Positions 25,215-34,061 of a DNA stretch of 44,628 nucleotides are shown here, piece by piece (position 1 is the first letter of the stretch; every line of letters starts with the position of its first letter). This DNA is from Methylobacter sp. Lineage in GTDB: Bacteria > Pseudomonadota > Gammaproteobacteria > Methylococcales > Methylomonadaceae. The notes beneath the pieces were generated by a model. It was not told the DNA's origin and ran no database searches. It saw nothing but the letters and a program-made list of their open reading frames with translations. Where the stretch lies: the NCBI RefSeq assembly GCF_023227905.1, contig NZ_JALOCF010000039.1:1-44628 (forward strand). Direction: 5' to 3'. Made by a program: the position numbers and the translations under genes.

Positions 25215-25790
25215 CTATTTGATTAATTCAGGTTCGGTAAATTGGAAATTTTTTCCACTGCTACAGCTAACTGAAAAGACTAATGTTTTCTTGGTGCTTT
25301 GATTATGCAGTTCGGATGATTCAACGCGTGTGCATTGCCCTGAGGCCAACGCTTTTTCAGCGGCTTTCCCTCTTAAACGCTCAATATCAGGAAGTCTGGA
25401 TTGAAAGCTTTGAACTAAAACCGGCAACTGATCCGGAGCATAAGGCGGGATAGAAAAGGCGGAAAATTTCTCGGGATTATTTTTAATAAGGAACTGGTTT
25501 TTTGCACTTTCGCTCATCGCGTCTTGCTTAAGCTGAATTTGCTTTTTGGATATCTGTTCCTGCTCAAGCTTTTCTTCCTGTTGCTTTTGCTCTAAAGCCT
25601 GTTTTTCTTTCTCCTTCTGCTGCAAGTCGGTCAAGCCGCCTGTTTTAACATTAATTTCTATCGCCTTATGTGCCGAATCGCAAGGCTTGGACTGATAGTC
25701 CGTTTTGCCATTAATGTCAGTGCATTTGTAAATGCCTGCAAAAGTACAGGTCGAAAAAAGGCTTCCTAAAATAAGCAGAGTAATACGCAT
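25215..25790 (-). CDS. DUF4124-domain secreted protein
   Basis: A 191-residue protein. A signal peptide (MRITLLILGSLFSTCTFA) precedes the DUF4124 pattern GIYKCTDINGKTDYQSKPC, found in many envelope proteins of unknown function. A glutamine/glutamate/lysine-rich coiled coil follows (about residues 55-95), then a C-terminal domain with two cysteines. The ATG at 25790 has AGGA about 7 nt upstream; the frame is open to 25823 but the internal start gives a clean signal peptide. It borders the proposed replication origin. Confidence 0.85.
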   Translation of the reverse strand: MRITLLILGSLFSTCTFAGIYKCTDINGKTDYQSKPCDSAHKAIEINVKTGGLTDLQQKEKEKQALEQKQQEEKLEQEQISKKQIQLKQDAMSESAKNQFLIKNNPEKFSAFSIPPYAPDQLPVLVQSFQSRLPDIERLRGKAAEKALASGQCTRVESSELHNQSTKKTLVFSVSCSSGKNFQFTEPELIK

Positions 25791-26251
25791 TTTTTTCCTC
25801 GGTTTTACCATCGTAAACAACATTTCCCAGAGTATAGGTGATAACGACTATTGAGCAGATTTTTTGTTCAAGCTAACAGTAACAAATTAAAGAAATTAAA
25901 AAACTACTATTACTACTAGCCAAGCACTGTCTTGTTGATAAGCCTGTTTTCATATTTAATATCATGCACTTGAGTCTTGTGGTAAAGTGCGTTTAAAGTT
26001 ATCCGGATCTTGTGGATGGGGTGTGGATAACTCAAGTATCAATGTTATCCACATCTTCATCCACAACTTGTTCAGTATTTCTTAACAGACTTACTCTATG
26101 TTGCCTCAGGTAATAACTGTATAAAATAGGCCCCTTTCGTTGAAAAACGCTTTACGGACAATATATTTGCCAGTTGAAAACCAGCTTGTGCTGAATGTGC
26201 AAGGCTTTCGTACTGTGATTTAGGAATAAACAACATCATGTCAGAACAACT
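25791..26251. other. oriC: Proposed chromosomal origin oriC and moxR leader
   Basis: These 461 bases contain two perfect DnaA boxes (TTATCCACA at 26045-26053; its complement at 26022-26030). Near matches are TCATCCACA (26057-26065), TTATCCGGA (25999-26007), TGTGGATGG (26011-26019) and, on the minus strand, TTATCAACA (25941-25933). From that last box the minus strand continues with a 13-nt spacer, then CTAGTAGTAATAGTAG (25919-25904, five TAG/TAA trinucleotides) and an AT-rich tract (25905 down to about 25850). This is the box, trio, unwinding-element order described for bacterial origins. Genes diverge from the region on both sides. The remainder, 26066-26251, is the moxR upstream region. Confidence 0.78.
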
Positions 26252-27259
26252 ATGCTAGAAAAAAATCTGCTAGAAAAAAATCGCAATAATGACACTGTTC
26301 AACCTGCGTTAATGCGGTTGAAAAACTATATCAATCAAGAGATTATCGGTCAGGATGTGTTGGTTGAACGGATGCTGATCGGCTTGTTGGCTGACGGCCA
26401 TATTCTGGTTGAAGGCGCTCCGGGCCTTGCCAAGACCCGGGCGATCAATGTCTTGAGTAAAGGCATACAAGGCGATTTTCATCGGGTGCAGTTCACCCCC
26501 GATTTATTGCCCGCCGATTTAACCGGCACTGAAATTTACCGTCCGCAGCAAGGCACGTTTGAATTCCAGAAAGGGCCTTTATTCCATAACCTGATACTGG
26601 CTGACGAAATCAACCGGTCACCGGCAAAAGTGCAGGCCGCGTTACTGGAAGCCATGGCCGAGCGGCAAATAACCGTAGGCCAAGCGACATACCCTTTACC
26701 AAGATTGTTTATGGTCATGGCAACGCAAAACCCTATCGAGCAGGAAGGCACTTATCCGTTGCCGGAAGCGCAGCTGGACCGTTTTTTACTGCATGTGAAA
26801 ATTGATTATCCGGATGCCCAGCATGAAAAAAGCATTCTGCATTTAGCAAGGGAAGAAGCACGTTCCGGTTCGATAAAAGCGGACAGCCAATATGAACCGA
26901 TCGAGCAACTTACCTTGTTTGCCGCTCGTAATGAAGTATTGGATCTGCATATGGCGGAAAGTCTTGAAAACTACTTATTGCAAATTGTGCTGGCAACCCG
27001 CAACCCTGCTGCCTACGGAAAGGATCTGGCAACCTGGCTGCAATATGGCGCAAGCCCCAGAGCCAGCATAGCGCTGGACCGCTGTTCCAGAGCCAAAGCC
27101 TGGCTGGCGCAGCGCGATTTCGTCAGCCCGGAAGATATTCAGGACATGGCCTTTGACGTGTTGCGGCACCGCCTGATATTGTCTTACGAGGCCGAGGCCG
27201 AAGGCATCACGACCGATCATGTTATTAAAGAACTTATTGCCAGAGTTGCCGTACCTTGA
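26252..27259 (+). CDS. moxR: MoxR-family AAA+ ATPase
   Basis: A 335-residue MoxR-type AAA+ chaperone-like ATPase. It has a Walker A EGAPGLAKT (54-62), a Walker B LILADEINRSP and a sensor-1 region ATQNPIEQEGTYPLPEAQLDRF. MoxR proteins act with von Willebrand A proteins, probably helping assembly or metal insertion of partner complexes. It leads the Bat-type operon, and its stop overlaps the start of the DUF58 gene (TGATG). The ATG at 26252 overlaps the end of a six-codon reading frame starting at 26238. That frame, not moxR, has AGGA about 12 nt upstream, so the exact start is uncertain. Confidence 0.92.
   Translation: MLEKNLLEKNRNNDTVQPALMRLKNYINQEIIGQDVLVERMLIGLLADGHILVEGAPGLAKTRAINVLSKGIQGDFHRVQFTPDLLPADLTGTEIYRPQQGTFEFQKGPLFHNLILADEINRSPAKVQAALLEAMAERQITVGQATYPLPRLFMVMATQNPIEQEGTYPLPEAQLDRFLLHVKIDYPDAQHEKSILHLAREEARSGSIKADSQYEPIEQLTLFAARNEVLDLHMAESLENYLLQIVLATRNPAAYGKDLATWLQYGASPRASIALDRCSRAKAWLAQRDFVSPEDIQDMAFDVLRHRLILSYEAEAEGITTDHVIKELIARVAVP
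26253..26282 (+). repeat. 15-bp tandem duplication at the moxR start
   Basis: TGCTAGAAAAAAATC occurs twice in direct contact (26253-26267 and 26268-26282). It adds five in-frame codons (LEKNL) at the MoxR N-terminus. Confidence 0.9.
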
Positions 27260-28215
27260 TGTTTTTTGCTAAACAAACGCCAACAACCAGTGAACTGGTT
27301 TCAGTATCGTTAAAGACGCTGCTCGACTTGGCCAGACCGGCCGCCGGATTAAGCCTGAAGCATTCGGCGATACGTGCAGGACAAAGCGGCGGCTATGTGT
27401 CCCGGTTTAAAGGACGCGGCATGGAATTTGAAGAAGCCAGGGGCTATCAACCGGGCGATGACATACGCAGTATCGATTGGCGGGTAACCGCGCGTACCGG
27501 CGAAACGCATACCAAGGTGTTTCGCGAGGAGCGTGAAAGACCGGTATTCATTTCTCTGGACAGCCGCCCTGCGATGCATTTTGCCACGCGCGGCGTTTTT
27601 AAATCGGTGCTGGCCGCCAAGCTTGCCGGTTTAGTTGCGTGGGCCGCCCAACATCATGGCGACAGAATTGGCGGACAGATATTCACAGGTGATGTGTGCC
27701 GCGAGCTGAAACCGCAAAACGGTAAGCATGCCGTTTTGCGGTTTTTAAACACTATCTGTGATCAGGATGATAGCGGTGCAGAGCAAACGACAATTACGCT
27801 GGAGCATGTGTTGGCGAGGCTGATGCACCACGCTCGTCCCGGCAGCCTGGTTTATATTATCAGCGATTTTCGCGGCATTAACGATCAGGTTGAAGCCCAT
27901 CTGGCAAAGTTGTCGCGGCATTGTGATGTGGTGTTGATTTTTGTTTATGATCCGCTGGAAAGCCATTTGCCGGAAAAAGGCCGCTATCGTTTTACCGCCA
28001 GGGAAGGTGCGTATGGCGCCAGCCGGTCTGGAACAGGCGCGGCGACCGGCAATAAGCGGGATGTGGTTATCGATACCAGCGACCGGCAACGGCTATTACA
28101 ATACCAGCAACACTTCACCCAGCGGCTGCAACAGCTGGAGCAGATAGCCAAAAAAATGGGTCTGGCGCTTATCCAATGCAGCACCACAGACGATCCGATA
28201 CAACGTTTACGATAA
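27259..28215 (+). CDS. DUF58 protein of the MoxR/Bat operon
   Basis: A 318-residue protein with the DUF58 signature: GMEFEEARGYQPGDDIRSIDWRVTARTG near residues 55-83, then a degenerate VWA-like domain (RPVFISLDSRPAMHF). Genes of this family almost always follow moxR. The partner proteins have canonical MIDAS motifs but this one has only a partial one (LDSRP). It starts within the moxR stop codon and is followed without gap by the DUF4381 gene. Its role in the complex is inferred from gene order only. Confidence 0.92.
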   Translation: MFFAKQTPTTSELVSVSLKTLLDLARPAAGLSLKHSAIRAGQSGGYVSRFKGRGMEFEEARGYQPGDDIRSIDWRVTARTGETHTKVFREERERPVFISLDSRPAMHFATRGVFKSVLAAKLAGLVAWAAQHHGDRIGGQIFTGDVCRELKPQNGKHAVLRFLNTICDQDDSGAEQTTITLEHVLARLMHHARPGSLVYIISDFRGINDQVEAHLAKLSRHCDVVLIFVYDPLESHLPEKGRYRFTAREGAYGASRSGTGAATGNKRDVVIDTSDRQRLLQYQQHFTQRLQQLEQIAKKMGLALIQCSTTDDPIQRLR

Positions 28216-28683
28216 ATGAATCCAATCCTCGATTTAAAAGACATTCACGAACCTGAAGCCATAGGCTGGTGGCCGCCGGCTATCGGCTGGTGGATATTGG
28301 CTGTCGCTATTCCGCTGCTGATTTTTTTGCTGGTCTGGCTTTATAAAAGGCTGACCCGCAAGACCGCGATTAAAACCGCCAACAAAATACTGGCCCAAAT
28401 CAAACAGGATACAAGCCGGGATAACCACCAGAAATTATCCGAGCTTTCGGTGCTGATCAGGCGTGTAGCCATCAGCATGTCGCCGAGGGAAAAAGCCGCC
28501 GGTTTGACCGGGCGGCAATGGCTGGCATTTCTTGATACTTCGGTAAAAGGCTTGCCTTTCAGCGAGGGCATTGGCCAACTTCTGGCTGATGCGCCTTACC
28601 GAAAAACGCAGCCCACGGAGCTGGAAATTTCCCAATTAGTCACCTTATGCGAAGACTGGCTTAAAACCCAGACAAAATCATGA
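28216..28683 (+). CDS. DUF4381 membrane protein of the Bat operon
   Basis: A 155-residue protein with one transmembrane segment (about residues 22-43, WWILAVAIPLLIFLLVWLY) and a cytoplasmic helical domain containing GLTGRQWLAFLD. This matches DUF4381, found between the DUF58 and VWA genes in such operons. It begins immediately after the DUF58 stop and overlaps the next gene by 4 nt. Confidence 0.88.
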   Translation: MNPILDLKDIHEPEAIGWWPPAIGWWILAVAIPLLIFLLVWLYKRLTRKTAIKTANKILAQIKQDTSRDNHQKLSELSVLIRRVAISMSPREKAAGLTGRQWLAFLDTSVKGLPFSEGIGQLLADAPYRKTQPTELEISQLVTLCEDWLKTQTKS

Positions 28684-29660
28684 TTCACTTTGAATGGCCC
28701 TGGCTGTTGGCCGCGCTACCGTTGCCGTTACTGATCCGCTGGCTGGCTCCGGCCAAGATGCCGATTGAGCAGGCGGCGTTAAAAGTTCCGTTTCTGGATG
28801 ATTTCTCCGATGGCGAAACCCGAGCGATTTCGCAAACCCAGCAATGGCCGCTATGGTTGGCGGCCATTGCCTGGCTGTTATTGGTCGTCGCTTGCGCCAG
28901 GCCGCAATGGCTGGGAGAGCCGATTGAGCAGGCGGTCAGCGGCCGGGACTTGATGCTGGCGGTGGATTTGTCCGGCAGTATGGAAGAGCAGGATTTTGTG
29001 ATTAACAAGCGGTCGGTCGACCGGCTGACCGCAGCCAAAGGCGTTGCCAGCGATTTTATCAACCGCCGTGTCGGCGACCGGGTGGGCTTGATCCTGTTCG
29101 GCACCCAGGCCTATCTGCAAACGCCGTTAACCTTTGACCGGAAAACGGTAATGACCTTATTGAATGAGTCGGTCATCGGCCTTGCCGGCGACAATACTGC
29201 GATAGGCGATGCGATCGGTTTGGCGGTCAAGCGCCTTAAAAACGAGCAGACCAATAGCCGGGTTTTGGTGTTGATGACGGACGGCGCCAATACCGCCGGT
29301 GAAATCTCGCCGCTTAAGGCCGCCGAATTGGCCGCCGCCAATCATCTGAAAATTTATACCATCGGCATCGGCGCGGATGAAATGATCGTGCGCAGCTTTT
29401 TTGGCAATCGCAAGGTTAACCCGTCCGTAGATCTGGATGAAAAATCCTTGATAAAAATTGCCGAAAGCACCGGCGGCCAATATTACCGGGCCAGAAATAC
29501 CGATGAGCTGAATAATATTTATATGCGGCTGGACGAGCTGGAACCGGTCGAAAAAGACAAACAATATTTCAGGCCGCGTAGCGAATTGTATTACTGGCCG
29601 TTATCGCTGGCATTAGGTCTGGCGGCAGTCATTGCGTTGTCCAAGGTGAAATTGTCATGA
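28680..29660 (+). CDS. batA: BatA-like membrane protein with von Willebrand A domain
   Basis: A 326-residue protein with two N-terminal transmembrane segments, a VWA domain and a C-terminal transmembrane segment (YYWPLSLALGLAAVIALSKV). The MIDAS metal site is intact, with DLSGS in MLAVDLSGSMEE, a threonine in the region TPLTFD and an aspartate in LMTDGAN. Bat proteins are named for Bacteroides aerotolerance; in other bacteria they are linked to stress and envelope maintenance. Translation overlaps both neighbours by 4 nt (ATGA). Confidence 0.92.
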   Translation: MIHFEWPWLLAALPLPLLIRWLAPAKMPIEQAALKVPFLDDFSDGETRAISQTQQWPLWLAAIAWLLLVVACARPQWLGEPIEQAVSGRDLMLAVDLSGSMEEQDFVINKRSVDRLTAAKGVASDFINRRVGDRVGLILFGTQAYLQTPLTFDRKTVMTLLNESVIGLAGDNTAIGDAIGLAVKRLKNEQTNSRVLVLMTDGANTAGEISPLKAAELAAANHLKIYTIGIGADEMIVRSFFGNRKVNPSVDLDEKSLIKIAESTGGQYYRARNTDELNNIYMRLDELEPVEKDKQYFRPRSELYYWPLSLALGLAAVIALSKVKLS

Positions 29661-31456
29661 ACCTAGCCGAATTTCATTTTATCAGGCCGTACTGGCTGCT
29701 GGCGCTTATACCGTATCTGGCGATACTGGCTGTGATGCTCAGAAACAAGCTAAGCCAGGGCAACTGGTCGGCGGTATGCGATGCCGCATTATTGCCGTAT
29801 CTGTTGCAGGAAAAAGCGGTCAACCAAAGCCGTTGGCCGCTAACGGCAGGAGCTCTTGCCGCATTGCTGGCGATTGTCGCGCTGGCCGGGCCAACCTGGG
29901 AACGATTGCCTTCGCCGGTGTTTAGAAACGATTCCGCCCTGATTATTGCGCTGGATTTGTCCCGGTCGATGGATGCGACCGACATTAAGCCCAGCCGCTT
30001 GGTGATGGCGCGTTACAAAATTGCCGATATCCTGAAACAGCGCAAAGACGGCCAGACCGCGCTGCTGGTTTATGCCGGTGACGCCTTTACGGTAACGCCG
30101 CTGACCGATGACACCGAAACTATCGACAGCCAGCTGTCGGCATTGAATACCGACATCATGCCCAGTCAGGGCAGCAATACCGTGTCGGCGCTGGAAAAGG
30201 CCGTTGAACTGTTTAAACAGGCCGGCCTGCAAAAAGGCAGTATCTTGCTGGTCACCGATGGCGTCGATGCGGATAAAACCTTAGCCGCAGTCAAATCATT
30301 GGATAAATATCAACTGTCGATATTGGGTGTCGGAACGGATGACGGCGCGCCGGTCGCGTTGCCTGAGGGCGGGTTTCTTAAAGATGAGCAAGGCAATATT
30401 GTGGTGCCTAAACTAAATTCCAGTGAGCTGAAAAAACTGGCGCAGGCCGGGAATGGCGTTTATCAAACCATAACGGCCAATAACGAAGATATTCAAGCCG
30501 TGCTCACCAACGTGGACAGATCGGTGCAGCAGCAGGGCAAGCAAAACGATAACCTGGTATTGGACCAATGGGCGGAAAAAGGCCCGTGGCTGTTATTGCT
30601 GGTGTTACCGCTGGCTGCGCTGACGTTCAGGAAAGGCCTGTTATGTTTTGCCTTGCTGCTGATGCTGCCGCTGCCGAAAAACAGTTATGCGCTGGGTTGG
30701 CAGGATCTGTGGCAAACCAAGGATCAACAGGCGCAACAGGCTTACAATAATAAAGATTATGAGAAAGCGGCAGAGCGATTTGAAAACCCGGATTGGAAAG
30801 CGGCGGCGCATTACAAGGCGGGAGAATACGACAAGGCGCTGGAAAGCCTGAAAAGCAGCAAGTCCGAAAGCAGCGCTTACAACCAAGGCAACGCGCTGGC
30901 GAAAGCCGGTCAGTTGGAAGAGGCTATCAAAGCTTATGAAAAAGCCTTGGCTGTTAATCCTAATGATAGCGACGCCAAACACAACAAAGAGGTCGTAGAA
31001 AAAGAGCTGGAAAAGCAAAAACAGGATCAGCAACAGGACGACAAACAACAGTCCAAAGACGATTCCCAGCAAAACAAGGACAAGGACCAACCGGAAAAAT
31101 CAGGCGAACAGAAGTCCGATCAAAATAAAGACGAGGAAAAGCCCGAACAAAAACCTGAGCAGAAGCAATCGGACAAGCAGCCGTCGGACGAAAACCAGCA
31201 GCAAGACAAAGCCGAAGAAAAAAAGCCGGAAGACGAAAAATCCCAGCAAGCCGAGCAGGGCAAAGACGAACAGAACAAGGAGCAAGCTAAAGAGCAAGCG
31301 CCAGTGGAAGCCGAGCCAACGGATGAACAACAGCAAGCCAACGAACAATGGCTCAAGAGAATCCCGGACGATCCGGCCGGGTTGTTAAAACGTAAATTTA
31401 AATATCAATACGGACAGCGCGGCCGTCAAGAAAAAGGCAATGCCGATGGTTGGTAA
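29657..31456 (+). CDS. batB: BatB/BatC fusion-type protein: VWA domain plus TPR repeats
   Basis: A 599-residue protein. The N-terminus has transmembrane segments (about 7-25 and 60-77). The VWA domain has MIDAS DLSRS (IIALDLSRSMDA) and LVTDGVD. Another membrane segment follows near 312-345, then TPR helices (about 365-455, for example AYNQGNALAKAGQLEEAIKA). The last part (about 455-565) is a highly charged Q/K/E/D-rich low-complexity tail, probably disordered. BatB and BatC are separate in some bacteria and fused here. PfkB starts 2 nt after its stop. Confidence 0.92.
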   Translation: MNLAEFHFIRPYWLLALIPYLAILAVMLRNKLSQGNWSAVCDAALLPYLLQEKAVNQSRWPLTAGALAALLAIVALAGPTWERLPSPVFRNDSALIIALDLSRSMDATDIKPSRLVMARYKIADILKQRKDGQTALLVYAGDAFTVTPLTDDTETIDSQLSALNTDIMPSQGSNTVSALEKAVELFKQAGLQKGSILLVTDGVDADKTLAAVKSLDKYQLSILGVGTDDGAPVALPEGGFLKDEQGNIVVPKLNSSELKKLAQAGNGVYQTITANNEDIQAVLTNVDRSVQQQGKQNDNLVLDQWAEKGPWLLLLVLPLAALTFRKGLLCFALLLMLPLPKNSYALGWQDLWQTKDQQAQQAYNNKDYEKAAERFENPDWKAAAHYKAGEYDKALESLKSSKSESSAYNQGNALAKAGQLEEAIKAYEKALAVNPNDSDAKHNKEVVEKELEKQKQDQQQDDKQQSKDDSQQNKDKDQPEKSGEQKSDQNKDEEKPEQKPEQKQSDKQPSDENQQQDKAEEKKPEDEKSQQAEQGKDEQNKEQAKEQAPVEAEPTDEQQQANEQWLKRIPDDPAGLLKRKFKYQYGQRGRQEKGNADGW

Positions 31457-31458
31457 AT

Positions 31459-32346
31459 ATGGCTAGTAACCCAATCGCTATTTTCGGTGAAGCGCTGTTC
31501 GATCAATTCCCGGACGGTCAGCAGATATTAGGCGGTGCGCCTTTTAATGTGGCTTGGCATCTTCAGGCTTTTAATCAGCGCCCGTGTTTTATCAGCCGGG
31601 TCGGCGATGATGAAAAAGGCGATGTCATCAGGCAAGCCATGCTGGCTTGGGGCATGGCTGTTGATAACCTCGGCTGCGATCCCGACCATCCTACCGGAAC
31701 GGTGCAGGTGACGTTCGACAATGGCGAACCCAGCTATGAGATTTTAGCCGACCAGGCCTACGATTTTATTGCCGCGCAGCAGTTGGATAGCGGCCGCCAG
31801 TATGATGTTATTTATCACGGCACTTTGGCCTTGCGTAACCGTGTTTCGGCGCAGGCGTTGCAGGATTTAACGGCGCAGCATCGGGGCAAGGTTTTTATCG
31901 ATGTCAATTTGCGAGCGCCCTGGTGGCAAAAAGAAGCAGTCAAGCGCTGGATCGGCAAGGCGCACTGGGCCAAGCTTAATCATGATGAGTTAATGTGCTT
32001 GGCGCTACCGCAAGACACACTGCAAGATACGATGCGCTTGTTTCTGGAGCAGCATGAGTTGGAGGCTCTGGTGGTTACTTGCGGCAGTCGGGGCGCGCTG
32101 GCAGTCAGCCAGGCTGGGGAAAAGGTTGAAGTTGCGCCGACTGCTGATTTAGATGTGGTTGATACCGTCGGAGCCGGCGATGCGTTTGCAGCGGTTTTGC
32201 TGCTGGGCATGCAGCTGAATTGGTCATTGCAACTGACTATGGAGCGGGCGCAATCGTTCGCGTCCGCTGTAGTAACCCAAAGAGGGGCTACAGTTCAGGA
32301 TTTGAGTTTTTATCGGCCGTTTATAGACGCCTGGAACCTTGATTAA
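31459..32346 (+). CDS. PfkB-family carbohydrate kinase (fructokinase-like)
   Basis: A 295-residue ribokinase/PfkB-fold sugar kinase. The N-terminal substrate region has GEALFDQFPDGQQILGGAPFN. The PfkB ATP-binding signature near residues 234-248 is DTVGAGDAFAAVLL, with the catalytic aspartate in GAGD. The N-terminal pattern fits fructokinase-like members, and Methylococcales use such enzymes in sucrose metabolism, but the substrate is inferred. The gene lies inside the Bat operon, 2 nt after batB and 5 nt before batD, an unexpected place for a sugar kinase. Confidence 0.88.
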   Translation: MASNPIAIFGEALFDQFPDGQQILGGAPFNVAWHLQAFNQRPCFISRVGDDEKGDVIRQAMLAWGMAVDNLGCDPDHPTGTVQVTFDNGEPSYEILADQAYDFIAAQQLDSGRQYDVIYHGTLALRNRVSAQALQDLTAQHRGKVFIDVNLRAPWWQKEAVKRWIGKAHWAKLNHDELMCLALPQDTLQDTMRLFLEQHELEALVVTCGSRGALAVSQAGEKVEVAPTADLDVVDTVGAGDAFAAVLLLGMQLNWSLQLTMERAQSFASAVVTQRGATVQDLSFYRPFIDAWNLD

Positions 32347-32351
32347 TCTAA

Positions 32352-34049
32352 ATGATGAACATGAATACGATAAAAAAATTAGTTTTTCTTTTGCTACTGT
32401 CGAGCTTTATGCCCGGCAACGTCTTTGCCGCACAAATCGGCGTGTCGTTCGACCGCAATCCGGTCAGCCTGGGTGAGTCTTTCCAGATTATCTTTACCGC
32501 CAATGACACGCCAGACAGTGACCCGGATTTTAGCCCACTGGAACAGGATTTCGATATACTCGGCCAAAGCCAGAGCAGCAACTCGTCCTGGATTAATGGA
32601 CGGTCCAGCAAGACTGTACAGTGGACGCTGAACGTGATGGCTAAACATCCGGGCAACCTGGTTGTTCCTGCGGTGAAATTTGGCGATGATGAAAGCCAGC
32701 CTTCAAGCATTCTGGTGACTCAGGCGGCCGCCAATAAAGCCGTCAATACCGATGATGACTTGTTTCTGGAGGTTGAGGCGAACCCGCAAAGCCCTTATGT
32801 GCAATCCCAGGTTCTGTACACCGTGCGCTTATACCGGCGGATCGACATCGCTCAGGCGGCTTTGAATGAGCCGGAATTGAGTGACGCGGTGATCGAAAAG
32901 CTGGGCGATGACAGTAATTACAATACCCAGATCAATGGCGTTAATTACCTGGTCACTGAGCGCAAGTATGCGATTTTTCCGCAAAAAAGCGGCGCCTTAA
33001 CCATCAAGCCCTTGATGCTGACGGCAGAGGTTATGGCTAGCAACCGGCCGAACTTTAACGGCTTTTTTAATTCGCAGATGACCAAAACCAGGAAGATTTC
33101 ATCCAAATCGGTGACGCTGGAGGTGAAACCCGCTCCGGCGACTTTTACCGGCCAGCATTGGCTCTCGTCGGAACAACTGGTTTTAAAGGAAGAATGGTCC
33201 GGCGATAACCAGCAAATGAAAGTCGGCGAACCTTTGACACGGACTTTGACGCTACTGGCAAAAGGCACGACCGTCGGCCAATTGCCCGAGTTAAATATTG
33301 GCAAAATCGATGCTCAGCTGAAAACCTATCCTGATCAGCCGGTATTGCGCGAACAGAAAAAACCGGAAGGCTTGATCGCTTTCAGGGAAGAAAAAATCGC
33401 CATAATCCCGTCCAAAGCAGGTTTTTATAAATTGCCGGCGATTGAAATTACCTGGTTTAACAGCCAAAGCCAAAAAATGGAAATAGCCAAAATCCCGGAA
33501 ACCACCATCACCGCGCTTGAGGCGGCAGGAACGCTGCCGGATATGGCGGCTCCCGTGGCTCCGATGCCGGTGGAACAACCGCAAAAAGCTGAGCAATCGA
33601 CGCCGATTATCACCCAGCCGCAACAACAAAATACCTGGTTTTGGGTGGCTTTATTCTTGGGGGCAGGTTGGTTGGCGACGCTGACTTATTTGCTGATTAA
33701 GCGCCCGGTTAAAAAACCGGTTGAGGAAAAAAGCGCTACGGAAATACGTCTGGAAGACAGCATCAAAAGTTTGAAAAAAGCCTGTGCCGATAATAACGCC
33801 ATAGTTGCCAAGGATGCTTTGCTGGCTTGGGGCCGGCAAAAGTATGGCGCCGCGAGCCTGGGCGCTGTCGCCGAGCTAAGCGATGCAAGGCTGAGGGATG
33901 AAATTTTGCATTTGAACCAGATTTTGTACGGCAAGGCAGCCGGGCAGTGGCAGGGCAAAAAGCTGTTTCAGGCGTTTGTTGAAAATAAAGCCAGAGAAAA
34001 GATTGCGGTTACGGACGATGGTAAATTGGAGCCGCTGTATCGGCTGTGA
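32352..34049 (+). CDS. batD: BatD-family protein
   Basis: A 565-residue protein with an N-terminal signal sequence (KKLVFLLLLSSFMPGNVFA). A long periplasmic region of beta-sandwich type follows (ISVFDR-like GVSFDRNPVSLGESF, then YTVRLYRRIDI and KYAIFPQKSG). A transmembrane helix is near residues 431-449 (WFWVALFLGAGWLATLTYLL), and the C-terminal cytoplasmic part is helical. BatD is the usual last member of BatABCD-type operons. Its start lies 5 nt after the PfkB stop, with alternative ATGs at codons 2 and 4. Confidence 0.92.
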   Translation: MMNMNTIKKLVFLLLLSSFMPGNVFAAQIGVSFDRNPVSLGESFQIIFTANDTPDSDPDFSPLEQDFDILGQSQSSNSSWINGRSSKTVQWTLNVMAKHPGNLVVPAVKFGDDESQPSSILVTQAAANKAVNTDDDLFLEVEANPQSPYVQSQVLYTVRLYRRIDIAQAALNEPELSDAVIEKLGDDSNYNTQINGVNYLVTERKYAIFPQKSGALTIKPLMLTAEVMASNRPNFNGFFNSQMTKTRKISSKSVTLEVKPAPATFTGQHWLSSEQLVLKEEWSGDNQQMKVGEPLTRTLTLLAKGTTVGQLPELNIGKIDAQLKTYPDQPVLREQKKPEGLIAFREEKIAIIPSKAGFYKLPAIEITWFNSQSQKMEIAKIPETTITALEAAGTLPDMAAPVAPMPVEQPQKAEQSTPIITQPQQQNTWFWVALFLGAGWLATLTYLLIKRPVKKPVEEKSATEIRLEDSIKSLKKACADNNAIVAKDALLAWGRQKYGAASLGAVAELSDARLRDEILHLNQILYGKAAGQWQGKKLFQAFVENKAREKIAVTDDGKLEPLYRL

Positions 34050-34061
34050 TTAGAAACATAG

